Shown: positions 20,123 through 32,212 of the stretch, piece after piece | Layout: every line of letters starts with the position of its first letter | Numbering within the stretch: the first letter of the stretch is position 1 | DNA from: Stemphylium vesicarium | Lineage: Eukaryota; Ascomycota; Dothideomycetes; Pleosporales; Pleosporaceae | Direction of reading: 5' to 3' | Length of the DNA stretch: 64,000 bases | Assembly (NCBI GenBank): GCA_004380135.1 | Contig: QXCR01000004.1 | Location: 186,001 to 250,000 of the forward strand | Notes under the pieces: model-generated | The model's database searches: none | Told to the model about the DNA's origin: nothing | Seen by the model: only the letters and a program-made list of their open reading frames with translations | Program-made: the position numbers and the translations under genes

Positions 20123-21622
20123 ATGCGCGCCGCCAACATGCTCCTCGCGGGAGTAACAACATCATTATTCTCCTTCCCCACAATTGTCCAATCTGCCGCT
20201 ATCCCACGGGGTACCATCGAAACTATGGTTTCCAATGCAACGGGTTACAAGAACGTTGCTTACTTTGTGAACTGGGTTCGTTTTAGCGTACTACAAATGT
20301 AGAAGAATTACGCTTACAACCCCTGCAGGCCATCTATGGTCGCAACTTCAATCCACAAGATCTTCCAGGCGAAGAACTGACCCACGTGCTCTATGCTTTT
20401 GCCGATGTCCGAGAGTCGGGCGAGGTCTTCTTGACGGATACCTGGTCCGACACGGACAAGCACTACGCAAATGACTCCTGGAACGATGTTGGAACCAACG
20501 TCTACGGATGCGCTAAGCAGTTGTTTCTCCAGAAGAAGCGCAACCGCAAGTTGAAGATACTTTTGTCGATAGGCGGATGGACATACTCTGCCCATTTTGC
20601 AAAGCCTGCTGCTAGTGCAGAGGGCCGAGCCAAGTTCGCCAGTAGTGCCGTCGAGATACTGGCGAACATTGGTTTCGATGGTCTCGATATTGACTGGGAG
20701 TATCCAGCAAATGAAGCCCAGGCCAACGACATGGTTCTCCTTCTCGAAGAGACCCGTCGAGCACTCACGGCATACTCGAATGAGAACGCCAACGGCCAAC
20801 ACCTCCTCCTCACCGTTGCTTCCCCCGCCGGTCCCACCAACTACAACAAGATGAAGCTCAAAGCCATGGACCAGTACCTTGATTTCTGGAACCTAGTACG
20901 TACCCCCACCCACCCATGCAGTCAACCCCCATGAAACTAACAACATCACTACCAGATGGCCTATGACTACGCCGGCTCTTGGGACACCAACGCCGGCCAC
21001 CAAGCCAACTGGGCCCCATCCACCAACAACGCCGCCAGCACACCCTTCAGCACCACCAAAGCGCTCGACGACTACATCAGCGCCGGCGTCCCAGCCTCCA
21101 AGATCGTGCTCGGCATGCCGCTCTACGGGCGCTCCTTTGCCCAAACCGACGGGCCTGGAAAACCCTTCCAGGGCGTCGGCCAAGGCACCTGGGAGTCGGG
21201 CGTCTATGACTACAAGGTCCTGCCGCTCGCTGGCTCAGAGGTCAAGACTGATGCCCAGGTCACGGCTAGCTGGAGCTACGATGCTAGCACTAGGCTCATG
21301 GTTAGTTACGATACGCCGGAGATTATTGCGAAGAAGAGCGAGTTTATCAAGGCCAAGGGGCTGGGTGGTGGGATGTGGTGGGAGAGTTCTAGTGATCGGA
21401 AGGGGGAGCAGAGTTTGATTTCTACGGTGAGTTCCTTGCCTCTTTTCTTTTTTGCGCCTCCTCGTACTTGTTGATGGTTTGATGGGATGTGATTTACTGA
21501 CTGATTACCACTAGTTTGTCAAATCTGTCGGCGGTGTCGGCGCTCTCGATCAATCGCCCAATTTACTCAGCTTCCCAAAGAGCAAGTACGACAATCTGCG
21601 GAGCCAGTTTCCGAACAACTAG
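20123..21622 (+). CDS. Secreted GH18 chitinase
   Basis: Endochitinase of glycoside hydrolase family 18 (subgroup A, like ChiB1/Chi42), 432 aa. Exons: 20123-20275, 20329-20895, 20956-21426, 21515-21622; all four have whole-codon boundaries. The N-terminus is a signal peptide (MRAANMLLAGVTTSLFSFP) probably cut near QSAA, followed by the barrel start NVAYFVNWAIYGRNF formed at splice 1. SxGG motif KILLSIGGWTYS is present, and the catalytic DGLDIDWEYP has the proton-donor Glu at residue 175. MAYDYAGSWD opens exon 3, and LGMPLYGRSF and GMWWESSSD follow. There is no carbohydrate-binding module or Ser/Thr tail. Expected role is cell-wall chitin turnover or autolysis in the extracellular space. Confidence 0.96.
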
Positions 21623-22119
21623 GAGAGACCGTTCGGGACGTTTACCACACCCTTGTTTGCTTCTTTCTTGTTGAATTTCTCTTGCAACATCCTATCTCTC
21701 ACATTTCGTGTTCTTGTACATACATCCTCATTGTTGTTTTGCTAGATCTCTTGAGTGGCTTTTTTTTTGTTTGGCGAGGCTGGGGGGTGGTAGTGCTCAG
21801 ACTGGTTATACCTGGTGTGCGTTGCTAGATCTCCTTTTCCTGTTTTGCTTTTTTCCCTCCTTGGATACAGGTAGTCGGGGAGTGTGTATAGGGACAGGCG
21901 TATATACAGAGACGAGTAAACGAAGCATTTCTTCGCTATGCATGAATCCCTCACTATCGTCTCATGTCTCAAAATGAAAAAAAAAGGTGTTGTACATTAA
22001 CGTCATTGCTTTACAAAAAGCCCAACAAGCAAAGACACTATCTAGCTCCCAAGATCTCGTTGAAGATGATCAAGGATATACATGCGACTTCGCACTTGTC
22101 GCTCTACGTTCTGTAAGGA
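21623..22119. other. Convergent 3' intergenic region
   Basis: About 0.5 kb between the chitinase stop and the lipoyl synthase stop; it should hold two 3' untranslated regions. A short A-tract near 21977 and T-runs near 21760 are the only notable features. Confidence 0.5.
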
Positions 22120-23435
22120 TTACAAGGCCTTGCCCGCCTCCTCTGCAGCGCTGAGATCGGCGACTTCGGACTTTGCCGCCGCGTTACCGAGTCTCCGCTT
22201 CTTGAGGACATTCTCGATGAAGGCTTCGCCTGCCTTGTAACTTGAACGCACAAGCGGGCCGGAGGCGCAGTACAGGAAGCCCATGTCGAGGGCGCGCTGC
22301 CGCCAGAGTTCGAATTTATCGGGTGTGACGTAGTCGTGGACGGCCATGTGGCGCTTGGTGGGTCGCATGTACTGGCCGAAGGTTACGACGTCGACGCCGT
22401 TTGCGCGGAGTTCTGTGGTAGATGTTGTTAGTTTTTGTGGGTTGGTTGTGTAGTTGGGACATTATAGTACATACCCCGCAGTGCATGCCATAGGTCCTCG
22501 TCAGTCTCTCCCAGACCCAGCATCATACTCGTCTTGGTGATGAGCTCTGGCCGTGCCTCCTTGGCGGATCGCAATACATCCAGACTCTGCCTGAACTTGG
22601 CTCGTCGGTCGCGTACAAAGGGTGTCAGGCGCTCCGTGGTTTCGATGTTGTGCGCAAAGACATCAACGCCGCTTCGCGCGACCACCTTGGCCATTTCAAG
22701 GTTGCCGCCGTAGTCTCCTCCCAGTAGTTCGACGAGCTGGGTGGGGTTCTTTTGCTTAATCTTCATGATGGTCTCGGCAATGTGGTGTGCGCCCGAATCT
22801 GCGAGGTCATCGCGGTCCACGACGGTGATGACAACGTATCCCAGACCCCACCTCCGCAACGCTTCAGCCGTGTTCTCAGGCTCATGTGGATCCAATGGCG
22901 GGGGTGCCTTTGATGTTTTTACAGCGCAGAAGCGACATCCTCGCGTGCAGGTGTCGCCCATGAGCATGATGGTCGCCGTCGCCGCACTCTTTGAACTTCC
23001 GCCCCAGCAGTCTGAGATGTTTGGACATCTTGCCTCCTCACACACTGTGGCTAGGTTTAGACCGCGCAGATCTTTTTTGATCTGCTTGTAGTTTTGGTTT
23101 GCGTTGGAGGGTATGGGTGTTCTTAGCCATTCGGGTAGTCGCGTGATTGTCTTTTTGCGCCCCTCGGGCCCTACTTGGACCGTCTTGATTTCGTATGCTT
23201 CGGTGGGGGAGAGTGGCGCATTGGGGTTCACAAAGTCGCCAAAAGAAGGTCCGGAGTTTAGGGTATCGCTAAAGGATGTCGGGGGCCGTGAGCGCTTTGT
23301 GGGTGCCTCTGGGGCTGGTGGTTGCGGCGTATCGGAGGTCGTGGCGAAATTTCTCAGCGGTGTTCTCGAGCGCGGAACAGTCTTCAGTGTGGACGAGGTG
23401 AGGAGACACCGCGAGCGTGGTATTGAAGCTGCCAT
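22120..23435 (-). CDS. LIP5: Lipoyl synthase, mitochondrial
   Basis: Radical-SAM enzyme that inserts two sulfurs into octanoyl groups on lipoyl-dependent proteins in mitochondria. Exons 22475-23435 and 22120-22412 (62-nt intron) give 417 aa. The N-terminus is a basic Ser/Arg-rich mitochondrial presequence (MAASIPRSRCLLTSSTLK). Both iron-sulfur clusters are complete: the auxiliary cluster C132, C137, C143 (VCEEARCPNISDCW) and the radical-SAM cluster C163, C167, C170 (DTCTRGCRFC). Further marks are YVVITVVDRDDLADSG, FAHNIETTERL and, after the splice, NGVDVVTFGQYMRPTKRH. The C-terminal RSSYKAGE, with the conserved RSS serine, is present. Start chosen at 23435; an upstream ATG at 23498 would add a hydrophobic, non-presequence-like stretch. 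Confidence 0.96.
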
Positions 23436-23516
23436 TATAGTGTGTATTTGGATATATAGTAAAAAGAGAGAGAAATAGTGAATGGGTGGGTTGGGCAAAA
23501 AGTCGAGATGACTTGA

Positions 23517-23789
23517 CTAGAGAGCCTTGAATACCCGCACCACATCTGGTTGCGGATTCCGAGCGCCAAGGCGAGCAGCATGCAACAGCAGCCCACACGG
23601 CCACATCCCTGCAGGTGCACTCCCGCCCCGGTCAAGCACATCTTCAAACAACGTCGCCAATTCGAGAGGGTCAGGCAACTGCACATCCATTCCCGCTACA
23701 CCTAATCTACCCACGCCTTTTTCTGCCCGCGAATCCCAATTGCTGGGCGGCACTTGGACACGTTTACTGTACCCCGTCGCAAAGGCCAC
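23517..23789 (-). CDS. Possible small protein, 90 aa, unknown
   Basis: An intact frame between the divergent lipoyl synthase and SEC21 genes. It encodes a compact sequence with a mixed acidic/hydrophobic helix-like middle (GMDVQLPDPLELATLFEDVL). I recognise no family. It lies 81 bases upstream of the lipoyl synthase start on the same strand, so it could equally be 5' leader sequence that happens to be open. Low confidence. Confidence 0.22.
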   Translation of the reverse strand: MAFATGYSKRVQVPPSNWDSRAEKGVGRLGVAGMDVQLPDPLELATLFEDVLDRGGSAPAGMWPCGLLLHAARLGARNPQPDVVRVFKAL

Positions 23790-23872
23790 GTTAAGGCGCG
23801 GAGGAAGAGTGGGACAGGTTTATACATACACGCCCCGGAGAGCTAGCACTTGGTGCTGCACACGACAACACC

Positions 23873-26793
23873 ATGGACAAGAAGCACGAAGACGCCGGCA
23901 GCGTGGCGCAAATCGACAAGACGACAGTATTCCAAGACGGTAGGGCAATGTGCACTCGCATGCGAAAGTAGCGGGGAGTGTTGCGCGGTACTAGCTGACG
24001 TTGCCCTCCAGCACGAGTATTCAACCAGAGCCCCATCTCGCCCAGGAAATGTAGAGTGATCCTGACCAAGCTGGCCCTGCTGCTCTTCACCGGAGAGAGT
24101 TGGGGCCGGCAGGAAGCCACGACCCTTTTCTTCGGTATCTCCAAGCTGTTCCAGAACAAAGATCCATCGCTCCGCCAGATGGTCTATCTGGTCATCAAGG
24201 AGCTCGCTGGCTCTGCCGACGATGTCATTATGGTCACGTCGTCCATCATGAAGGACACATCGGTCGGCAGCGACGTCGTATACCGCCCAAATGCTATCCG
24301 CGCCCTCTGCCGCGTCATCGACGCCTCCACGGTACAAGCCATTGAGCGTCTCGTCAAGACGTGTATAGTCGACAAGAACCCCTCGGTGGCCTCGGCCGCC
24401 CTCGTCTCCTCGTACCATCTTCTCCCCGTCGCAAAGGATGTCGTTCGAAGATGGCAGTCCGAGGCTGCAGAAGCAGCCTCTGGAAGCAAGTCGGGCGGTG
24501 GATTCCTGGGTGGATTTGGAGGAGGCTCGCATACCGCGCTCCAGGCCAGCACAAACTACATGACACAGTACCACGCCATTGGCCTGCTATACCAGATGCG
24601 CGCCGGCGACAGGATGAGCTTGGTCAAGATGGTGCAGCAGTACTCAGCCGCCGGTGTCGTCAAGAGCCCTGCGGCCACCGTCTTGTTGGTCAGGCTGGCT
24701 GCTAAGCTGGCAGATGAGGACCCAAACCTCCGAAAGGTGCGATGCTTTGTATGCCGTCTGATGAACTTGCTAACCACATCACTAGCCTATGATGCAACTC
24801 CTCGACGGCTGGCTGCGACACAAGTCCGAGATGGTCAACTTCGAGGCTGCAAAGGCCATCTGCGACATGCGCGACATTACCGATGCCGAACTCGTACAAG
24901 CCGTCCACGTCCTCCAGCTCTTCCTCACCTCTCCTCGCGCCGTCACCAAGTTTGCCGCCCTCCGCATCTTGTCGCAAATGGCTTCCTTCAAGCCTGACGC
25001 CGTGCGATCGTGCAACCAAGACATTGAGTCGCTCATCACCAACTCGAACCGCAGCATCGCTACCTTCGCAATCACAACCCTCCTTAAGACGGGCAACGAG
25101 TCGTCAGTAGACAGGCTGATGAAGCAAATCACAGGCTTCATGGCCGAGATCACCGACGAGTTCAAGGTTACAATTGTAGAGGCTGTCCGGACGCTGGCTT
25201 TGAAGTTCAAGGCGAAGCAATCCGGATTCCTCGCTTTCCTTAGCGGTATTCTGCGCGACGAGGGAGGCTACGAGTTCAAGCGCGCTGTCGTTGAAGCCAT
25301 CATGGACCTCATCCGATTCGTTCCTGAAGCCAAGGAGGACGCGCTTGCAACTCTCTGCGAATTCATCGAGGACTGCGAGTTCACCAAGCTCGCCGTCAGG
25401 ATTCTCTTTGTTCTCGGACGCGAAGGCCCTTCCACACCCCACCCTACCAAATACATTCGCTATATCTACAACCGCGTAGTTTTGGAGAATGCCATTGTTC
25501 GAGCTGCAGCGACGTCTGCTCTCGCCAAGTTTGGTGTTGGTCAGAAGGACCCTGAGATCAAGAAGTCGGTCCATGTTCTCCTCACCCGCTGCCTCGATGA
25601 TGTTGACGACGAGGTCCGAGACCGTGCTGCGCTGAACCTCCGATTGATGGACCAGGAAGACGATGACATGGCTGTCAGCTTCATCCGCAACGACTCAATG
25701 TTCTCACTCCCTGTTCTTGAGCATCAGCTCGCCATGTACGTCAGCTCGGATTCTCGCGACACCTTTGAGTCTGCTTTCGACATCACCAAGATCCCGACTG
25801 TATCGCGCGAGCAAGCAGATGCCGCAGACCTTACCAAGAAGACCGAGGGCGCCACTCCAACACTCAAAGCCCCCAGTGCTGCAAAGCAGCCTTCAAAGGC
25901 GGGCGCAGACGCCGCGGCGAACGCTGCCTCGAATGCGCAGAAATACGCTGCGGAGCTACAAAAGATCCCAGAACTGGCAGCCCACGGAGGTGTGCTCAAG
26001 TCCAGCGATGTCGTCGAACTTACCGAATCCGAGACCGAATATGTCGTTACCGCTATCAAGCACATCTTCAAGGACCACATCGTCATCCAGTACGACATCA
26101 AGAACACTCTCGAAGACACAGTCCTCATGGATGTCGAGATGGTTGTCACACCGGAAGACGATGGTGATGTTCAATTAGAAGAGGAGTTCGTCATCCCAGC
26201 ACCAAAGCTCGCCACAAATGAGCCTGGCACCGTTTACATCTCCTTCAAGCGCCTCGAGACCGAGTCGCAATTTATCTCAGCAAGCTTCACTAACGTGCTC
26301 AAATTCACAAGCAAGGAGATCGACCCAAGTACTGGCGAGCCAGAAGACGGCGATGGCTACCCAGACGAGTACCAGGTCGAGGACCTTTACCTCACCGGTG
26401 CTGACTACGTTGTACCGGCGTATGCTGGCAGCTTCGACAATGTGTGGGATCAGTCAAACAATGATACAGCGACCGAGACGTTGCAACTAGGCAACATGAA
26501 GAGCATATCAGGTACGTTCTTCGTTTCATTCTCCGATGTTCCAGGCTAACAATTTCGTAGACGCAACCGAACAACTTACCAAGACACTGTCGCTTCAACC
26601 ATTGGAGGGCACCGATGTCGCCCTTTCGGCATCAACACATACCCTCAAGCTGTACGGTAAGACTATCACAGGTGGTAAGGTCGCTGCTCAGGTACGGATG
26701 GCGTTCAGTGCAAAGACTGGTGTAACAATGAAGATTGATGTAAGAAGTGAGGAGGAGGGTGTTGCGGCATTGGTTGTGGGTAGTGTGGCGTAA
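23873..26793 (+). CDS. SEC21: Coatomer (COPI) gamma subunit
   Basis: Gamma-COP, core of the COPI coat for Golgi-to-ER and intra-Golgi vesicles, 916 aa (family norm about 900). Exons: 23873-23939, 24012-24736, 24786-26511, 26561-26793. Splice 1 creates TTVFQDARVFNQSPI, the conserved start of the adaptin-like solenoid; ATTLFFGISKLFQ and LRQMVYLVIKEL follow. HEAT-like trunk extends to about residue 550, then an Ala/Lys-rich hinge (about 590-640), then the appendage: an immunoglobulin-like sandwich starting near VLKSSDVVELTESETEY and the platform subdomain after the last intron (ATEQLTKTLSLQPLEGTD). No membrane segment, as expected for a coat protein. Confidence 0.96.
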
Positions 26794-26995
26794 GCTATTA
26801 TCGTTGCAGAAGGGGGAGTATTTACTAGCGTGTACTGGAAGCGTTAAAAGTCAATCGGGGCTATCTCGTAGACTTTTGGTATGCATAACAGATGATTATG
26901 AAACTGCTGATTCTTCTATAAATGTCGCCCTGGGTAGAGCTAGTCCTGTGTTTTGCTTTTCTCTGTTTCCGTCCGTCCAGAAGTTCTGGCGGACG

Positions 26996-28356
26996 CTATG
27001 CTTCAAGAGCCTGAACAGCGCTGTTGACAATATTGCGTATTTGCTTCCACCGCTTCAGCACTGTATCCCTCTGAGCCTTCACCACCTCCTTTTCTTTTTT
27101 CTTTTCCTCTTCCCCCTGCCCTTCTTCACTGCTTCCCAGCTCAAGCCCCTCAACCTCCTCAATGATGTCCGCAATCTTCCTCGAATACCTAACCAGCACG
27201 CCAGCCAGATACAGATTCAGCCTCGGCTGATCCCTCGCGCCATCATCTTCGCCACTAACAAAAGCGGCATACCTCCTCGAGTCCAGGATGAGCAGTCTAA
27301 GCAGCGCTTGCGTGCGATGACACACCACCTCGACCTCCTCGTCCCCATGCTCATCCCCCTCTTTGTCCTTCCTCTCCCTTGGCGCAAACAGCGTGTAAGT
27401 GCCATAGAATCCATCCTCCTTCAACGCCTCCACCTGCCCCTTCTCCAGCAACGGGATCAACAACTCATCCAGCGGAATCGCATCATGCCTATTCCCCGCA
27501 GGCAGTACAAACCCATATTCCGCCAGCAGAAAATCATTCGAGTGCGCCCCATACGTTACAAACACCTCTTCGCCCGCAGCATACGCACGGTCCGCAGTGA
27601 CACTGTAACCCTTCGCATCGTGCTGGGGATCACACCCTGCGTCGGAGTGATTGAAGTAGTCGATAAAGGGACACATGCAGTAGCAATCGTTGGCTGTGAG
27701 TTTGCTGCGCCGTTTAGGGAGGAGCGGGGAGGCGGAGGATAGGTTGGGGTAGTCCCAGTAGAAGGTTCGCGTGTTTACTATTAGCCAGGTGTAGGTGTAG
27801 GTTTCTTTGTCTAGACCGAGGTTTAGGGAGATGATGGCTTGCCAGTCCCGTTCCAGGTTCTTTTTTTGGTTTGTGAGGAGGGTTGTGGCTGCTGGAGGGA
27901 GATGGGCTTGCAGGTTGGGGGGATAGTAGAGGGGCATTGTTAGTTGGAAGTCTGCAGCAGTGGGCCAGACAGCTTGCCAGGAAGTGTAGGGGTGCGCGGT
28001 GTTGTTGGTGTACCAGAGGGCGAGCGAGGCGGCTAGTTTGCCGTGGACTGTCATAGTGGAAGGGAGATTGAGGGCTTTGATGGTGGGGAGGGCGACGTGG
28101 ATGAGGGATTTGGAGGTTACGTGGACTAGCTTGTCTCCTTCCTTGTTGATTTAGTAGTGTTATGAGTTGTAGAGTGGGTGTGATGGTGGTAGGAGATCGA
28201 GATTGAAGGTGGACTGACTTTGATGTCTTTGGCTGCTACGATACCCATTCCTCTCCCCTTGAATCGAGCTGGTGCGATGCCATTGATTTCTACGCCGTTG
28301 GACTCTGCCCATGTGACGAAGTCGGTGTGCTCTGGGCCGGGGTCAAGGGCTGCCAT
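26996..28356 (-). CDS. SET-domain lysine methyltransferase (SETD3/LSMT-like)
   Basis: Protein methyltransferase of the Rubisco-LSMT/SETD3 class, which in yeast includes cytosolic modifiers of ribosomal and translation proteins. Exons 28219-28356 and 26996-28141; the 77-nt intron has a GTCAGT donor and an AAG acceptor, and its removal restores the family phrase AAKDIKEGDKLVHV, giving 427 aa. SET motifs are split by an insert, as is typical: GRGMGIVAAKDI at the N-terminus, then FIDYFNHSDAGCD (the NHS core), then VFVTYGAHSNDFLLAEYGFV. The C-terminal third is the helical Rubisco-LSMT substrate-binding domain, ending with a charged Glu/Lys run. Substrate unknown. Confidence 0.88.
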
Positions 28357-28776
28357 GGTTGAGGTGAGTGGTGATAGTCTGTCTGATGCTGGTGTCGATG
28401 TCGTTTTCGATGTCTTAGGTAGATGAAAAAGATCACAGTTTGTTCCTTTTCATTGCAATGATTTCCCTCTTGGAGTTGAATGCAGTTCCGTGGTTACGGT
28501 ATGCTGCTGCCACAAATGAGAGGAAGTTGCTCAAGCCGAACCACGATACGTTGTCTCTTATGAGTGCAGAAACCGTATAATTATCCAATCTCCAGTCCCA
28601 AAAAAAAAACAGGATGTTAGGTTGCTACTCTCTTATGAACTGTTGATAGAAAAAGAGTCATAAAATAACGTGCTTTTGATGTGGCTGGTGTGTGGCGCAG
28701 GCCTATCGATAAGCATCGCATCATGTCACACTTGGAGCTCGCAAGACAGTAGCCACCATCCAAGCTGGAGACGGCA
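28357..28776. promoter_or_regulatory. Divergent promoter of SET-domain gene and COQ4
   Basis: 420 bases between opposite start codons. A nine-A tract lies near 28601 and the sequence is moderately AT-rich around 28550-28670, which is compatible with nucleosome-depleted promoter DNA. No specific factor site is claimed. Confidence 0.45.
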
Positions 28777-29693
28777 ATGGCGAGACATGTGCGAATGCAA
28801 CAGCTTCAGAAGCTAACAGCGCGTTCAATACCACAAGCATCATCTCACGTACACCCACGATGTTTCTCGGTCCTCAATCGCCCTCAACCAAACTATGAGG
28901 GCCACATTCCGTTGACGCGCATGGAGAGACTGGGCCTTGCGTTGGGCTCAGGAGTGGGCAGCTTTCTGGATCCTCGAAGAGCAGGTAGGATGTTGTGATT
29001 AGTACAAGTGTGATCTACTGCTTACACACACTAGATCTAATCGCTTCTTTTGGTGAAGCCACAGCACAACCGTACTTCATATACAAACTTCGCGATCGCA
29101 TGCTATTGAACCCCACCGGCCGGCGAATACTACGCGACCGCCCGCGACTGACGTCGACGTCCCTTGATATTCCGCGCCTACGCAAACTCCCACCAAACAC
29201 ACTGGGCTACGCTTATGCCGAATGGCTCGATCGCGAAGGCGTCTCGCCTGACACCCGAGCGGCCGTGCAATACATCGACGATGAAGAGTGCGCATATGTT
29301 ATGCAGCGGTATCGTGAGTGCCACGACTTCTACCATGCATTGGCCGGGTTACCCGTCTTCCGCGAAGGCGAAGTGGCCCTAAAAGCATTCGAGTTCGCAA
29401 ACACGGGCCTGCCCATGACTGGCTTGGCTGTGTTCAGTGCGTTTACATTGAAGAAAGCCGAATGGAGGCGCTTCTGGGACATTTACGGACCCTGGGCTAC
29501 AAGGAACGGCGCACAGAGTGACGATGTGATCAACATATATTGGGAAGAGGAACTTGAGACCGACATTGACGAGTTAAGAACCAGGCTGGGCATGGAGAAG
29601 CCGCCAGACCTACGAGCCATGCGCAAGGCAGAACGTGAGGCCCGCAAGAAAGAAAAGGAGGCCAAAGAGACAATGGCACGAGCTGCCGTATAA
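28777..29693 (+). CDS. COQ4: Ubiquinone biosynthesis protein COQ4
   Basis: Mitochondrial matrix-face protein of the coenzyme Q synthome (CoQ-synthase complex scaffold, now linked to C1 decarboxylation/hydroxylation), 288 aa. Exons 28777-28984 and 29035-29693 with a 50-nt intron. The N-terminus is a basic presequence (MARHVRMQQLQKLTARSI). Family marks are YEGHIPLTRMERLGLALGSG, the metal-binding HDFYH at residues 166-170 followed by the conserved Glu (REGE), and DVINIYWEEELETDIDELR near the end. The last 25 residues are a Lys/Glu-rich helix. Start chosen because it opens the presequence directly before the family core. Confidence 0.95.
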
Positions 29694-29957
29694 GGAGTCT
29701 CCATGTACAATATCGTGTAATAATCATTGGCACAAGACACAGCTCCGGCCAGTTACCTGTGCAGCATGCGTTTCATCCCGGTTACTCGCTCGAAACGGTA
29801 GGCGGGTACAATGCGGGGTCTCCACACTGGACGGAAGCCGCTGCCCGAACCATCCTCGTCGGACCTACATCTCCATGAGGGCGACTCACTTACACTATGC
29901 AACTGACACTGCTAGAATCGCTCCACAAGACATTGTTTCTCAATTGCGAATGCTACC

Positions 29958-32212
29958 ATGGCAGAGAAACGAAAGCACGGCGAATCACCTGCGTCGGACG
30001 TGTCGCGACTTCTACAAGACGAAAGCAGACCTTCAACCAGCCCTCGGGATGGTCCGACTGTCGTGGAAAACTACCCCAGGAAACGGATTGCGATTGCTGT
30101 GGGCTAACACCGTCTCCTCTCTTGGGCTAGGCCACTGATGCGCTTCAGTGCAACATTTGTAGGTTTCGGAAAACACGTTGTGACGCACAAAAGCCGGTTG
30201 GTGCAATGGCTATGCATAACTATTTGCTCACCATTGACATTCATAGTCGTGTGGGTTTTGCATCGAGCTTGGCATAGAATGCACATATCGAAAACCGTCC
30301 GCTGGCGACAGGACCAAGTCAGCCGGTCCACCATTAGAAGCGCTTTCAAATATCGAAAAACGACTTGCACAGCTTGAGGCTAAATTGGACTTCACGCACA
30401 GCGGCCCCGCTACGCTCTCACCGAACACTTTTAATCAAGGCGACATTCAATATCCACTAGAGCCGAGGTCACGACATTCGGGCGCGAATAGGACGGCTAT
30501 TGATATGATTAACATCAATTTGCCAATCCCCTTGGCAGGAACGCCTGTTTCGTATGACTTCGCATATCGCCAAACAAGCACTGAGGGTAAAACACCAAGA
30601 CCTTGTCTTTTGACTTTTAGTGCTCCGCCTTATATCCATGTGGAAAGTTGGGACTATACGGCTGAATTCTACGATGATGAGATCTTGGCTGGCGAACAGC
30701 TAGCTGATCAATGTGATGCCATCGTTCTGAAGCCTGTGGATTTGTCCAGGCGCACATGCCGGAGGCTGCAGCAATCCTTCATCGAAAATTTTCTCCGTTG
30801 GACGCCGATCTTCGATCAACGAGTATGCGTGGACGCGCTCGAACAGGCCGAGGCAAGCGAGTTTGAGTATTCCAACGCAACAACAAGCCTCGCATTCCTG
30901 ATACTGGCCCTTGGTGCCATCTCCGAAGACTGGAACGACATCTCAAATGACCTCACATCCGGGCTGGAGTATTTTGCACGTGGATGTCACATTCTTGAGC
31001 GTATGTCATTTCGAATCGGGAATCTAGTCACTCTTCAGTGTCGGATACTACAAGCCTCGTACTTTAAATTTGCTATCAGACCTCTTCAGACATGGAACGC
31101 CATAACGCAGGCAGCGCGCGACTGCATGCATGTTCTTAGTTCCAGAACAATGCAGCACTTCAACCCGTCAGACCAGGAAGCGTTCAATCGGGCTTTCTGG
31201 GCTTGCTCAACAATCCTCCATGAGTGAGTCAATCTCTGTTGCCATAGGTCTTGATCTGGGTTGACCAATATCGTGTTCCGTATGCAGGCTTGAAGCGACG
31301 TGCAAGATGCACCCGATTGGTCTGCGCCACTTTCATGAACTCGTTCCTCTTCCCCAGTTCGAGGAGGAAGACTCTGGGTTTTACTTCTTTCTGGCTCAAA
31401 TTAGTCTGAGGAAGTTTTTGACTCAGACTATGGAGATCGTCGGCTATTGTAAGTGTCCCCGCAAAACCCTCAACCCCGTGGCGCACTAAATGTTGACTCA
31501 TTAGCTACCGGCGAAGTCATATTTGCGCCCGTCGTGATTGGGGAGATACGTAAGCAATTACGAGAATGGTATGATCATCTGCCTTCTGTAGTTCGCTTCC
31601 CACTAGATAACACGCCACTCTTCGATTCTCGAAAGTCCTTCCTCAGGATTCAATACGTCGCTTTACACGTAGTTCTTGGCTGGCCATCGGTCCTGAGGAT
31701 TCTCGAGAACAGTGAAGGAGAAGCATCTATCCAGGATGAAGAATCGGCCGTTGTCGCAAGGGAGCATGCGCGAAATTGCATAAAGAGCTCTGCGATGCTT
31801 CTAAGTATAGCCGACGAACAGCTCATACAGAGGAGAATAGGGACCCATTTTACACTGCACCCGTATGATCTGTGCACTCGAGGAAACGATATGAGCTGAC
31901 CATTCTAGCACATTCGCTTGCTTCGCCACATTATTGATAACCTTCAACCAACCAGCTCTGGCCTTCATCGAAGAGACCAAACAAGAGCAGCACATCCGAA
32001 ACGGGTACGAGTTACTTCGGCCATGGGCTCATCTTCCCTTCATTGGTCGAGCATTGGAAAGGGCACGGATCTTGATGCTGCAAGATAATCTGGCGCATAT
32101 ATTCCACGCGCATGCAGACGAATCCCCTCAGCCTTTGTCTGCTATTAGTCCACCAGTAGCAACAAGTTATGGCTGGAGATCTCCGCAGACGGGCAACGCT
32201 ATGAAACCATGA
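29958..32212 (+). CDS. Zn2Cys6 transcription factor with fungal-specific TF domain
   Basis: Gal4-type regulator of 662 aa, rebuilt from six exons: 29958-30098, 30149-30196, 30247-31223, 31288-31448, 31505-31862, 31909-32212. All joins keep frame. The zinc cluster is assembled by the first two splices: C48, C51, C58, C65, C68, C75, i.e. CX2CX6CX6CX2CX6C, preceded by RKRIAIA and followed by a short coiled coil (LEALSNIEKRLAQLEAKL). The middle-homology domain spans about 150-600, with FLRWTPIFD, RGCHILERMSFR, SRKSFLRIQYVALHVVLGWP and FACFATLLITFNQPAL. The zinc cluster lies in small exons that no single long frame reveals. The first intron donor is GTGGGC, the least typical of the set. Target genes unknown; the opsin-like gene 1 kb downstream is the nearest candidate partner. 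Confidence 0.87.

Noticed and set aside
26747..27742. Plus-strand frame of 331 codons between SEC21 and COQ4
   Set aside because: It is opposite the SET-domain gene, is Pro/Leu/Arg-rich, and lacks any domain; the minus-strand protein has all expected motifs.
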